The translations under genes and the position numbers were made by a program. Shown one piece after another: positions 8,991 to 18,668 of a DNA stretch of 64,000 nt. This stretch comes from JASGKO01 sp049840595 (GTDB taxonomy: Bacteria > Verrucomicrobiota > Verrucomicrobiia > Chthoniobacterales > Chthoniobacteraceae), in contig JASGKO010000018.1 in assembly GCA_049840595.1 (NCBI GenBank), forward strand, positions 123,139 through 187,138, read 5' to 3'. How positions within the stretch are numbered: position 1 is the first letter of the stretch; every line of letters starts with the position of its first letter. Below the pieces are notes generated by a model that worked only from the letters and a program-made list of their open reading frames with translations, was not told where the DNA came from and searched no databases.

Positions 8991-9219
8991 TTACAGTGCG
9001 GCAATAAACTCCTCGATGGAAACCCCGGCTTGCTTCAATGCACTGCGAAGCGTTCCGAGGGCGACTTCCTTGTGCATGGGGGATCACGCATCCTCTTTCT
9101 CCCGCCGCAGTGACCTTCTTCACGACGACGTGACTGCCGCGCTGTCGATCAACGAAGAAGCCGAGGCGATGCAAGGCTTTCACTGCTTCGGCTCCGGAAA
9201 CGACGGGTAATTTAGGCAT
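8991..9219 (-). CDS. hicA: HicA mRNA interferase toxin (one frameshift)
   Basis: HicA is a small dsRBD-like RNase that cleaves mRNA or tmRNA and is neutralised by HicB. The first 50 residues are typical: MPKLPVVSGAEAVKAL, then RQRGSHVVVKK with the catalytic His (H30) in the GSH motif. The frame is lost after CVIP, where the plus strand has a run of five G (about 9,080). Removing one base restores MHKEVALGTLRSALKQAG and a stop, giving 75 residues, the normal length. So this is a homopolymer insertion rather than clear decay. Its start overlaps the hicB stop by eight bases, as expected for a co-translated pair. Confidence 0.87.
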
Positions 9220-9418
9220 TTGCCAATTCGAAGCTCCGAATTGCGGCGGGCCGTTTCAGAGCTTGTGGAAACGATTCCAAATACAATTCGGTGGCCTCGC
9301 GCAGGTTGGCGAGGGCTTCCTCTTCGGTTTCTCCCTGGCTTGCAGTTCCGACTTCGGGACATTCGGAGACGAACAGATTTGTTTCGGTATCCGGGTAAAT
9401 GATCGCCGTCAGTTTCAT
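9212..9418 (-). CDS. hicB: HicB-like antitoxin
   Basis: This 68-residue protein has the partial RNase H-like fold of short HicB antitoxins: MKLTAIIYPDTETNLFVSEC, then the conserved PEVGTASQGETEEEALANL and LREATELYLES. No C-terminal DNA-binding extension is visible, so this is the short form. It should bind and inhibit the HicA encoded directly downstream. The gene order antitoxin first, toxin second is the common alternative order in HicAB loci. It lies about 50 bases after clpB in the same direction. Confidence 0.88.
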   Translation of the reverse strand: MKLTAIIYPDTETNLFVSECPEVGTASQGETEEEALANLREATELYLESFPQALKRPAAIRSFELANA

Positions 9419-9468
9419 AGTGGTAGCATGGTCATTTTTAGGGAGAGAATCAAATCGTAAATCAACGG

Positions 9469-12037
9469 TCAGGTCTTGAAGACGAGCTTGCCGTTGGCTT
9501 CGTCGGCGGCGATTTGCGAGCCTGCGGGGAAGTTTCCGGCGAGGAGTTCGCGGCTGAGCGGGTCGAGGAGTTCGCGCTGGATGGCGCGTTTGAGCGGACG
9601 GGCGCCATAGACGGGGTCGTAGCCGTCGCGGGCGAGTTGTTTTTTGGCGGCCTCGGTGAGGGTGAGGGTGAGCTTTTGGGCTTCGAGGCGCTTGAAGAGG
9701 CGGGCGAGCTGGATCTCCACGATGTGGGTGAGGTCTGGCGTCGCTGAGGCGGTCGAAGATGATGATCTCGTCCACGCGGTTGAGGAACTCGGGGCGGAAA
9801 TGGCCGCGCAAGGCCTTCGAGCACGCGGGCTTCGCGCTGCTCGGCATTGGCGCTGTCGAGGATGAATTGCGAGCCGATGTTCGAGGTCATGATGATGACG
9901 GTGTTTTTGAAATCGACGGTGCGGCCCTGGCCGTCGGTGATGCGGCCATCGTCGAGCACTTGGAGCAGGACGTTGAAAACGTCGGGGTGGGCCTTCTCGA
10001 TTTCATCGAACAGGACCACGCTGTAGGGCTTGCGGCGGACGGCTTCGCTGAGCTGGCCGCCCTCTTCGTAGCCGACGTAGCCGGGAGGCGCGCCGATCAA
10101 GCGGGCGACGGTGTGTTTCTCCATGTATTCGCTCATGTCGAGGCGGATCATGGCGTGTTCGTCGTCGAAGAGGAACTCGGCGAGGGCGCGCGACAGCTCG
10201 GTTTTGCCGACGCCGGTGGGGCCGAGGAAAATGAAGGAGCCGATCGGGCGATTTTCATCCTGCAAACCGGCGCGGGCGCGGCGGACGGCATTGGAGACGG
10301 CCTCAATGGCCTGGCGCTGGCCGATCACGCGTTTCGCGAGGCGTTCCTCCATGTGGATGAGCTTCTCGCGCTCGCCTTCGCGCAGGTTGGAGACGGGGAT
10401 GCCGGTCCAGGCGCTGACGACTTCGGCGATGTCCTCCTCGGTGACTTCCTCTTTGAGCATGGTGCCGGCTTTGCCTTCCGCAGTCGTGGCGTCGGCGATC
10501 TTTTTTTCGAAGTCGGGGATGCGGCCATACTGGATCTCGCTGGCGCGGGCGAGGTCGCCGCGGCGCTGGGCTTGCTCGAGCTCGGTGCGGAGGGTTTCGA
10601 GCTGCTCCTTCCACTTGCGCTGCTCGTCGAGGTCGCCTTTTTCCTTCTGCCACTCGGCTTTCATGGCGGAGGACTCTTCCTTGCAGCTCGGCGAGTTCTT
10701 TTTCGAGGCGCTCGAGGCGGTCCTTGCTGGCGGCGTCCTTTTCCTTTTTGAGCGCCTGGCGCTCCATCTCGAGCTGCATGATCTGGCGCTCGATCTGGTC
10801 GATTTCGGTGGGCATGGAGTCGAGCTCGATCTTGAGGCGCGAGGCGGCTTCGTCGATGAGGTCCACCGCCTTGTCGGGCAGGAAGCGGTCGCTGATGTAG
10901 CGATGGGAAAGCATGGCAGCGGCGACGAGCGCGGCATCCTGGATGCGCACGCCGTGGTGCACTTCGTAGCGCTCCTTCAAGCCGCGCAGGATGGCGATGG
11001 CGTCCTCGACGCTCGGTTCATCGACCAGCACGGGCTGGAAGCGGCGTTCGAGGGCGGGGTCTTTCTCGATGTATTTGCGATACTCGTCGAGCGTGGTCGC
11101 GCCGATGGTGCGGAGCTCGCCGCGCGCGAGTTGCGGCTTGAGCATGTTGCTGGCATCGACCGCGCCCTCGCTCGCGCCCGCACCGACGATGGTGTGCAGC
11201 TCGTCGATGAAGAGGACGATCTCGCCCTGCGAATCGGTGACCTCTTTCAGAAACGCCTTGAGCCGGTCCTCGAATTCCCCGCGGAACTTTGCCCCGGCGA
11301 TCATGGAGCCGATGTCCATGGAAATGATCCGCTTGTTCTTGAGTGACTCGGGCACGTCGCCGCTCACGATGCGACGGGCGAGGCCCTCGACGATGGCGGT
11401 CTTGCCGGTGCCGGGCTCGCCGATGAGTACGGGGTTGTTCTTCGTGCGGCGGGAGAGCACCTGCATCACGCGGCGGATTTCGTCGTCGCGGCCGATTACG
11501 GGGTCGATCTTGCCCTTGCGGGCGGCCTCGGTGAGGTCGCGGCCGTATTTCTCCAGGGTCTGGTATTTGCCCTCGGGGTTCTGGTCGGTCACGCGCTGGG
11601 AGCCGCGGACCTGCTGGAGCGCCTGCATGAGTTTGTCGCGGGTGATGCCGCTCTTGCGCAGGATGCCGGCGGTGGCGCTTTGGCCATCGGTAAGCGCGAG
11701 CAGGAAGTGCTCGGCGGAGAGGTATTCGTCCTTCATCCGCTTCATCTCCTGCTCGGCGGTGTCGAGGGTGGAGACGAGCTTCCCGGTTCAGGCCGGGCTG
11801 GGCGGCGCTGCCCTGGACCTTGGGGCGCTGGTTCAGTTCCAGGTTCAAAAAATCACGCAACGTCTGGGCCGGGACGCCCATTTTTTCCACCAGCGGGCGG
11901 GTTACGCCGTCACTTTGGTCCAGGAGCGCGAGCAACAGGTGTTCATTGGTGATTTCCGGGTGTCCGTGATCGGCGGCAAGGCCTTGGGCACTCTGGAGGG
12001 CTTCCTGCATTTTGGCGGTAAAACGATCCACTCTCAT
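9469..12037 (-). CDS. clpB: ATP-dependent disaggregase ClpB (four frameshifts)
   Basis: ClpB works with DnaK/DnaJ/GrpE to extract polypeptides from aggregates. Order of parts: Clp N domain (MRVDRFTAKMQEALQSAQ), AAA1 with Walker A GEPGTGKT and Walker B VLFIDELHT, the coiled-coil middle domain (RLEKELAEL to WQKEKGDL), AAA2 with GPTGVGKT and VVLFDEIEKAH, and the ClpB C-terminal domain ending GKLVFKT. The frame breaks near 11,783, 10,683, 9,814 and 9,739. Each is repaired by removing one base, and total length is one over a multiple of three, as four insertions predict. Corrected length is about 855 residues, normal for the family. I read it as a functional gene with sequencing errors. Confidence 0.93.
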
Positions 12038-12163
12038 GCGGTAAATAAAGCGCAGGAAAGGCGGTCGTCCAGTGCGGGGCGGCCCGGGTGGCTTGTTACA
12101 GAAATTTTACAAAGCGGCAGTTTCAGTTTGACGCGGAGAGACGGGCCGGGAAGTCTTTCCGGA

Positions 12164-14677
12164 GTGAGTATTTCAGCCGAATTCTCCACTCAGCAGGCAA
12201 AAGGGCGCTGGCACGAGATTTTCGATGCCGGTGGCGCTGTGCGTGAGCCTTATCGTGGCGTGCTGGAGCGGATGGACCGGCTGAAGTCCAACGAACTGCG
12301 CAACCTCGGCGAGCGCATGGAGGCGACGCTGCGCGAGATGGCGGTGAGTTTTGAGTCCGGCAGCGGTGAAAACTGGGAGTGCGATCCGTTGCCGCAGATT
12401 TTCAGCCGCGACGAGTGGGACACGATCAGCCGTGGGGTGCGACAGCGGCTGCAGGCGTTCGAGCTTTTCCTGCAGGATCTTTACGGTCCCCGCGAGATTC
12501 TGCACGCGCAGGCGATTCCGATTCATCCCGTGCTGGGGAGTCCGCACTACCAGTTTGCGGTGGTCGGGCTGCCGAAGCCGCGGAATTACTTTTTGCACCT
12601 CTCCGGCATCTGCCTCCGGCGCAATCGCAAGGGGGTGATCGAGGTCAAGCATCACCACTTCAGCCGCGCCTCGGGGTTGTCGTACATGATGCAGAACCGT
12701 CGGGCGCTGGCCCGGGTGATGCCCGAGTTGTTCGAGGACGCGGCGGTGCGCTCGCTGGCGGAGACGCCGCAGATGATTCTCGAAGAACTCCGCGGGATTG
12801 CCGACCGGGCGACTGGCGAGCCCTCCGTGGTGATGCTCACCTCGGGCGTGGATAGCGCAGTCTATTCCGAGCACAGTTTCCTTTCCCGCCGCATGGGGAT
12901 TCCGCTCGTGCAGGGCGGCGATCTGCTGGTGCTCGACGACTGCGTGTACCTGAAGACCGTGCAGGGCTTGAAGCGGGTGGATGTAATCTACAATCGCGTG
13001 GCGGATGCGTGGATCGATCCGCTGGTCTTTCGCAGCGGCTCCATGCTGGGCGTGCCGGGGCTGGTGCATTGCCTGCGCAAGGGCACGGTGACGCTGATGA
13101 ATGCGATCGGCAGCCAGCTCGCCGACGACCGCAGCCTCTTGAATTTCGCCTCGCAGATCATCCGCTTTTATCTCGGGCAGGAGCCGATCCTGCCCACCGT
13201 GCATACCTACTGGCTCGGCGATATCGACCAGCGGGAGCTGGTGATGGAAAATTTCGACGACTACCACATCCGCTCCATCGGCGGGGACGATCTTTCCAGC
13301 CTTTCCGAGCGCTGGAGCCAGCGGGGCGACATCCGGCAGGAAATCCGCAAGGAATACAGCCGCTACATCGCCCAGCGCAAAGGCGAGAGCTCGACCACGA
13401 TTGCCTACCATCAAGGCCGCAAGGTGGAGCGCGAGCAGGACCACCTGGTCTTTGCCCTGCGCACCGGCAGCGATTTTCAAATCATCCCGGGAGCGCTGAC
13501 CCGCATCCTGCATGGCGATACGCAGACGTGGAGCAGCCGCGACACGTGGGTGATCGGCAGCGAGGATGTCTCGTGGAGCATCCCGCGCCGCCGCAGCGGG
13601 TCGGAAAAATCATTGCCCTCGCGCCAGGTGACGAGCCGCGTGGCGGAATCCTTTTACTGGATGGGCCGCTACCTGGAGCGGGCCTACCATCAGGCCAGCC
13701 TGATCAACGTCATCGAAGCGCTGGAGACCGAAGAGTTGAATTCCGCCGAGCGGAAGCTATATCGCCCGATGTGGAACCGCCTGCTGCCGCCGCTGGAGAA
13801 AGCGAGCGGCGAAAGCCGTCGCAGCATCACGAACCGCCTCGATCGCTATCGCCTGATGCTCGCCCCCGAAATCGGCTCCGTGGCCAGCACGTTCAAGAAC
13901 GCGATGCGCAATGCGGAATCCGTGCAGGATGCCCTGAGCCCCGAGGCGTGGTCCACGCTGAACGAACTGCACTCGCGCCTGCAAAAGACCAAGTACCGCG
14001 AGCAGCTCGACGATCACGAGTGCGCCCGCGCGGCGCGCAAGCTCTCCGAGGCGGTGACGCGGCTCATTCCCCAGTTCTTCGCCATCGGCGGCAATACCGT
14101 GCTGGGCGACGATGGCTGGCGCTTCTGCGAGATCGGCGAGATGCTGGAGCGCGGCGTCATCACGGCAAATTCGGTGGTCTCGATCAGCAAATCCTTCATG
14201 CGCGAGACGCACGGGCTGGAGATCGAGCTCTCCGCCTTCCTGCGCCTGCTGGTCACCCGCGACGTCTATCGGCGCGTCTATCAAATGCGGGCGGAGCCGA
14301 TCCAGGTGCTCGAACTGCTGTGGCAGAACAAGCAGGCCCCGCGCTCGGTCACCCGCTGCCTGCGGGCCTGCGCCAAGTTGCTGGCGGAATCCGCGCCGCA
14401 CGATTCCGCGGGACCGCAAAAGGCGCTGCTTTCCATCGAGGAATTACTCCATGAAATCGCCGGCACGGACTGGCGCATTTTCCTGCGCGAGACGACCGAG
14501 GACGATTCACCCGATGCGACGCGGGTGGCTTCCGCCAATCAGGCGGAGCGGCTTTCTCAAACATTGAACAAACTGTTGTCGAAAACGCTTTCCATCCATA
14601 CGCTGATCACGGATTGCTTTTTGAGTCACCAGGCCAACATTGCGCAAGCGGTGCAGCCGAGCTTGAAAGGATTTTGA
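12164..14677 (+). CDS. Circularly permuted ATP-grasp protein fused to an alpha-E domain
   Basis: This 837-residue protein fuses two modules usually encoded separately. The first about 480 residues match the circularly permuted ATP-grasp family (DUF404/DUF407): FDAGGAVREPYRGVL near the N-terminus, VLGSPHYQFAVVGL, LTSGVDSAVYSEHSFL, then IIPGALTRIL. The rest is the helical alpha-E domain (DUF403), starting SRVAESFYWMGRYLERA. By family knowledge such ATP-grasp enzymes form amide bonds and are predicted peptide or peptide-tag ligases; the substrate is unknown. The GTG start is chosen because it retains the conserved N-terminal block, but the Shine-Dalgarno-like GGAG lies very close to it. Transglutaminase genes follow after 12 bases. 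Frame intact. Confidence 0.83.
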   Translation: MSISAEFSTQQAKGRWHEIFDAGGAVREPYRGVLERMDRLKSNELRNLGERMEATLREMAVSFESGSGENWECDPLPQIFSRDEWDTISRGVRQRLQAFELFLQDLYGPREILHAQAIPIHPVLGSPHYQFAVVGLPKPRNYFLHLSGICLRRNRKGVIEVKHHHFSRASGLSYMMQNRRALARVMPELFEDAAVRSLAETPQMILEELRGIADRATGEPSVVMLTSGVDSAVYSEHSFLSRRMGIPLVQGGDLLVLDDCVYLKTVQGLKRVDVIYNRVADAWIDPLVFRSGSMLGVPGLVHCLRKGTVTLMNAIGSQLADDRSLLNFASQIIRFYLGQEPILPTVHTYWLGDIDQRELVMENFDDYHIRSIGGDDLSSLSERWSQRGDIRQEIRKEYSRYIAQRKGESSTTIAYHQGRKVEREQDHLVFALRTGSDFQIIPGALTRILHGDTQTWSSRDTWVIGSEDVSWSIPRRRSGSEKSLPSRQVTSRVAESFYWMGRYLERAYHQASLINVIEALETEELNSAERKLYRPMWNRLLPPLEKASGESRRSITNRLDRYRLMLAPEIGSVASTFKNAMRNAESVQDALSPEAWSTLNELHSRLQKTKYREQLDDHECARAARKLSEAVTRLIPQFFAIGGNTVLGDDGWRFCEIGEMLERGVITANSVVSISKSFMRETHGLEIELSAFLRLLVTRDVYRRVYQMRAEPIQVLELLWQNKQAPRSVTRCLRACAKLLAESAPHDSAGPQKALLSIEELLHEIAGTDWRIFLRETTEDDSPDATRVASANQAERLSQTLNKLLSKTLSIHTLITDCFLSHQANIAQAVQPSLKGF

Positions 14678-14689
14678 GAAACGGGCGCC

Positions 14690-15578
14690 ATGGATTTTGA
14701 GATCACGCACACAACCCTCTACACCTACGGGCAACCGGCGGCGGAAGCCTATGGCGAGGCGCGTTTGACGCCGCCCGATCTGCCGACCCAGCGGCTGCTG
14801 AGCCACGAGATCCAGCTCGATCCCGAGACGCCGACCTCGCGCTACATCGACCACTTTGGCAACACGGTGGATTTCTTCTCGCTGCCCTACCGGCACCGCA
14901 AGCTCTCGGTGGTCAATCGGATGATGGTGCGCACCATTCCCGTGCCATTGCCGATGGAGAACCTGGAGCTCAGCGTGCAGGAGACCCGGCAGATCTTTGC
15001 CTCCGCGCTCCCCGCGATCTTCGAGTACTTGCAGCCGACCGAGATCGTGCAAATCGGGAGCAACGCCGTGCAATGGGCGAGAAAATACCTCTCCGGCGGC
15101 ACGAGCCTCTATACCGGGCTGGACCGGCTGAACAAGGCGATCTTCGACCATTTCATTTACAAAAAAGGCTCCACCGATTTTTCGACCACGCTCACCGAGG
15201 TGTGGAAGGGGGGGAAGGGCGTGTGCCAGGATTTTGCCCACGTTGCCTTGAGCGTGCTGCGCACGGCGGGGCTGCCTTCGCGCTACGTGTGCGGCTATAT
15301 CGAGACCGACCCGCCGCCGGATGGCACGGGGAAATTGATCGGGGCGATTGCGACCCATGCGTGGGTGGAGGTGCTGGTGCCCGGCATGCGCTGGGTGGCG
15401 CTCGATCCCACCAACCGCCAGTGGGTGAATGAGCGCTACGTGACCGTCTCCTTCGGCCGGGACGCCGGGGATGCCTCCGCCGCTGCGCGGGACTTTCAAG
15501 GGTTCCGGCGGCCAGCGCATGCAGGTCAAAGTATTCATGAAACGACGTGCCGAAAAACTGGAAAAGGCCCGCACTTGA
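14690..15578 (+). CDS. Transglutaminase-like cysteine peptidase 1 (one frameshift)
   Basis: The protein has the bacterial transglutaminase N-terminal beta domain (FEITHTTLYTYGQPAAEAYG) and then the papain-like core with the full triad: C179 in GKGVCQDFAHV, H223 in THAWVEV, D239 in LDPTN. The frame breaks near 15,480 after GRDAGD. The alternative frame continues PLRGTFKGSGGQRMQVKVF to a TGA at 15,576, the usual C-terminus of this family. Length is one over a multiple of three, consistent with one inserted base. Without that correction it would read through into the next gene as a false fusion. In these operons such proteins are thought to hydrolyse the amide linkages made by the ATP-grasp partner. 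Confidence 0.85.
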
Positions 15579-16414
15579 AACTGGGGATCCATTTAGAAGC
15601 CAACTATCGCTACGACGAGCCGGTCAGCTTTTCGACGCACATCTTCCGCCTCTTCCCGCGCCTGAGCCGCGCCTTGCAGTTGCGAAGCTCCAGCTTCCAG
15701 ACGAATGCCGGGGCGACCACCCTGTTTCAGCGCGACCTCTTCGACAACGAGGTGGCGAAGGTCTTTTATCCGGAAGCTTCGGCGGAACTGCGGGTCTCGC
15801 TGCGGCTGGAAGTCGAAGTGGAGCGCCGCAATCCCTTTGCCTTCCTGCTTGATGACCGTGCGCTCAATTTGCCGGTGGAATACACGGCGGAGGAGCGGCT
15901 CCAGCTGGCCCCGTATCTGGAAATCGTCAGCCCGTGCAGTTTGCCCTTCTGGACTGCGGCGCACGGCGCTCCCGTGGTGAATACGCTGGTGGGCTTGAAC
16001 GAGGCGCTGCACGGCCACCTGGCCTACGAGCGGCGCGAGCTCGGCCCGCCACGCCCGGTGGAGGAAACGCTGCAACTGCGCTCCGGCTCGTGCCGCGACT
16101 TCATGGTGGTGCATGCGGCGGTGCTGCGCACGCTCGGCTTTGCGACCCGGCTGGTGAGCGGCTACGTGTGCGAACTGGAAAGCACGGAGCGGCGTGCCGA
16201 TGGCGCCCTGCATGCCTGGACGGAGATTTATCTTCCCGGGGCGGGCTGGATCGGGCTCGATCCGACGAACGGAGTTTTCTGCAATCATAACCACGTCCCC
16301 ACCGCGGTGGGGCTCACGCCCGCGGACATCGCGCCGCTGGATGGCCGGTACTTCTCCAATCACCACGTCGCGTCCCACCTGCAGGCGCGGGTGCAAATTC
16401 AATATCAATCATGA
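15575..16414 (+). CDS. Transglutaminase-like cysteine peptidase 2
   Basis: This 279-residue protein has a TTG start that overlaps the preceding stop in a TTGA, with GGAAAAGG upstream as ribosome-binding site. It repeats the architecture of the previous gene: beta domain (KLGIHLEANYRYDEPV), then the transglutaminase core with C173 in RSGSCRDFMVV, H213 in LHAWTEIY and D229 in LDPTNG. The two are diverged paralogues, not recent copies. Its stop overlaps the start of the DUF2126 gene in an ATGA, so the four genes form a tightly coupled operon. Confidence 0.85.
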   Translation: MKLGIHLEANYRYDEPVSFSTHIFRLFPRLSRALQLRSSSFQTNAGATTLFQRDLFDNEVAKVFYPEASAELRVSLRLEVEVERRNPFAFLLDDRALNLPVEYTAEERLQLAPYLEIVSPCSLPFWTAAHGAPVVNTLVGLNEALHGHLAYERRELGPPRPVEETLQLRSGSCRDFMVVHAAVLRTLGFATRLVSGYVCELESTERRADGALHAWTEIYLPGAGWIGLDPTNGVFCNHNHVPTAVGLTPADIAPLDGRYFSNHHVASHLQARVQIQYQS

Positions 16415-18394
16415 ATCCCCTGTTCCGCCCCGCCGAGAAAGTTGAGAAGTTTTTCATCCGCAAAGGAATTTGTCTCACCCTTGGGGGCGAGCCCAGCTAT
16501 GTGCCGATCGAGCCCATCGGTGGCGAGTGGAGCATCACCGCAGTCGGGCCGACCAAGCTGGACTACGCCTACAAAATGGCGCGGGCGTTGATTGCGGACG
16601 TGGTGCCCAATGGGGTGGTGTTTTATTCGCCGGGAAAATCGTATCCGGGGGAGGTCAATCCGCGCTGGGCCTTGCACCTGGTCTGGCGGCGGGATTTGCA
16701 GCCCTTTGGTGGGAAGGCTCCGAAGGTCGTGAAAAAGAAGACGGCTTCGCTGGAAGCGCTGATGAGCGCCATCTGCAAGCAGTGCAAGATTGCCGACCAC
16801 TGGCTGCGCGGCGAAGGCGGAGTGGCGGTGCTGCCGATTGATTTCCAGAATGGGCGCTGGGTCAGCGAAGCGTGGCCGTTTGCGAAAACGAAGCTGCCAC
16901 TCACCGCCGCGGCCGGTCCCGCCGGGTTGCGGCTGCCGCTGCAGGAGCTGCCATCGAATGCCCTGCGCCGCGCGCTGGTGCTGGAGCCGAAGGGCGAGGC
17001 GCTGCACGTATTCCTGCCGCCGGTCTTGCAGGCGGCCTTTGTGGAAATCTTCGCGATCATTTCCAGTGCGGCGCTGGCGGCGGGATTTTCGGAGCCGGTT
17101 TACGAAGGCTACGTTCCCTCGGATGAAGCGGGCGACTGGCAAAAGCTGTCGCTCACCCCCGATCCCGGCGTGCTGGAGATCAACCTGCCGCCCTGCCCGG
17201 AATGGAAGGACTACCATCACTGGCTGGGCGCGCTGGAACGCGCGGCGACCGCCACCGGCATGCGATCCCACAAGGTGAACTACGATGGCAGCCAGGGTGG
17301 GACCGGCGGGGGAAACCATCTGCTCTTCGGGGGCCCGAGCTTTGAGGAGCACCCGTTTTTTACCCGTCCGCAATGGCTCGCTTCCATCGTGCGCTACTGG
17401 CAGCACCACCCGGCGCTCTCCTACCTTTTCACCGGGTCCCTACGTGGGAGCTTCCTCGCAGGCGCCGCGCCCCGATGAATCGACGCGCGAGCTCTACGAT
17501 CTGGAGATGGCCTACCAGTTTTTGGAATCGCTGCCGGCGGGGGATCATCGGTATCTCATCAGCGAGACGTTGCGCCATTTGCACACCGACACCTCGGGCA
17601 ACACGCACCGCAGCGAGATCAGCGTGGACAAGTTCTGGAACGTGAATGCCGAGGCGGGCTGCCGCGGGCTGGTTGAATTCCGCGCGGTGGAGAGCCTGCC
17701 GCAGGCGGAGTGGATGTCCGCCATTGCCCTGCTCTGGAAGTCGCTGGCGGCGATGCTGCTGGAGAAGCCCCACCGCAAGCCGCTCCTCGAGCATGGCCCG
17801 CGGCTCTACGACCACTACTTCCTGCCCTCGATGCTGTGGCAGGATTTTTCCAGGGTGCTGGCCGATTTGAAAAAGGCGGGCTTCGCCCTGCCGGAAAAAA
17901 TCTTTCAGGAGATCTGGAACTGGCGTTTTCCCGAGCTGCTGCATTTTTCCCAAAAGACCGCGACGCTCTCCATTCGCAAGGCCTGCGAGGGCTGGCCGCT
18001 GCTCTGCGAGACGCCGCACGAGGGCGGCAGCACCAGCCGCTTTGTCGATACCTCCATGGAGCGGCTGGAGTTCACGGTGAGCGCGGCTTTTGCAAAGAAA
18101 TACCGGATTTTCGTGCAAGGGCGGGAGCTGCCCGTGGAGACGCTGGGCGGTCGCCAGCAGGGCGTCGGGCTGCGCTACCGGCGCACGGCGCTCTATCCCT
18201 CGCTCCATCCCGGCGTCGCCCCGCACATGCCGCTCTGGGTGGAGCTGGTGGCGGAAAACGAGCGCCACGCCTTTACCCTGCCGATCGATCAACTGCGGTT
18301 CGTAACTTCGAGCCTCGTTCCGGCCTTTGGCAAAACCACGCCCTGCCGCAAATTGAAGCCGGGCTTGGTGACCTGCGATCTGCGGTTGGGATAA
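16411..18394 (+). CDS. DUF2126 protein of the transglutaminase/ATP-grasp operon (one frameshift)
   Basis: DUF2126 is normally the C-terminal two-thirds of a large transglutaminase fusion; here it stands alone. Recognisable blocks are LTLGGEPSYVPIEP at the start, YSPGKSYPGEVNPRWAL, the Gly-rich GGTGGGNHLLFGGP, RYWQHHPALSYLFTG, then HLHTDTSGNTHRSEIS and LYDHYFLPSMLWQDF. It resembles circularly permuted glutamine-synthetase-like or ATP-dependent ligase folds, but its reaction is unproven. The frame breaks at about 17,437; removing a T gives FTGPYVGASSQAPRPDE. Length is one over a multiple of three. Coupled by ATGA to the upstream gene; a terminator follows at 18.6 kb. Confidence 0.85.
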
Positions 18395-18486
18395 TTGACG
18401 AGGTGCCGGCCAGGGGGGCGATGGAAAAGGGGCCGGAGTAACCACCGCTCGGTGCTCCACGGAGCAAGCGATTCCAGGCCGGAGAA

Positions 18487-18581
18487 ATTTTGGACAGGAT
18501 GAAGTGGATTTACAGGATGGGATGAAGGGGTGTTTTTTTGAATTTCTTCATCCAGTTCATCTTGTTCATCCTGTCCAAAAT
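18487..18581 (+). repeat. Intergenic hairpin repeat with ACAGGATGAA/TTCATCCTGT arms
   Basis: Between two convergent genes lies a long imperfect hairpin. Its left arm has TTTTGGACAGGATGAAG and TTTACAGGATGGGATGAAG; its right arm has CTTCATCCAGTTCATC and TTCATCCTGTCCAAAA. Units of this GGATGAA/TTCATCC type recur between genes of many phyla; that is from memory. It does not encode a protein. It could act in mRNA end protection or be a miniature mobile repeat. Confidence 0.75.
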
Positions 18582-18602
18582 CTGGTCTGTAGAACCCAAA
18601 TC

Positions 18603-18641
18603 AAAAGAGCTCCGCGAATCGCTCGCGGCAGCTCTTTTTTT
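18603..18641. terminator. Bidirectional intrinsic terminator
   Basis: The stem AGAGCTCCGCGA / TCGCGGCAGCTCT with a short loop is followed by seven T on the plus strand and flanked by four A on the left. It can end the DUF2126 operon on the plus strand and the TonB receptor transcript on the minus strand. Confidence 0.75.
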
Positions 18642-18668
18642 CAACCACACCCTGCAGCTTAAAAAGCC

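Noticed and set aside
8991..9219. hicA as a decayed toxin gene
   Set aside because: A single extra G in a five-G run explains the break and restores a normal-length protein, in line with the other one-base insertions.
10991..12163. N-terminal extension of the ATP-grasp frame
   Set aside because: This part is antisense to clpB and has Ser/Arg-rich shadow composition; the conserved protein begins only near 12,164.
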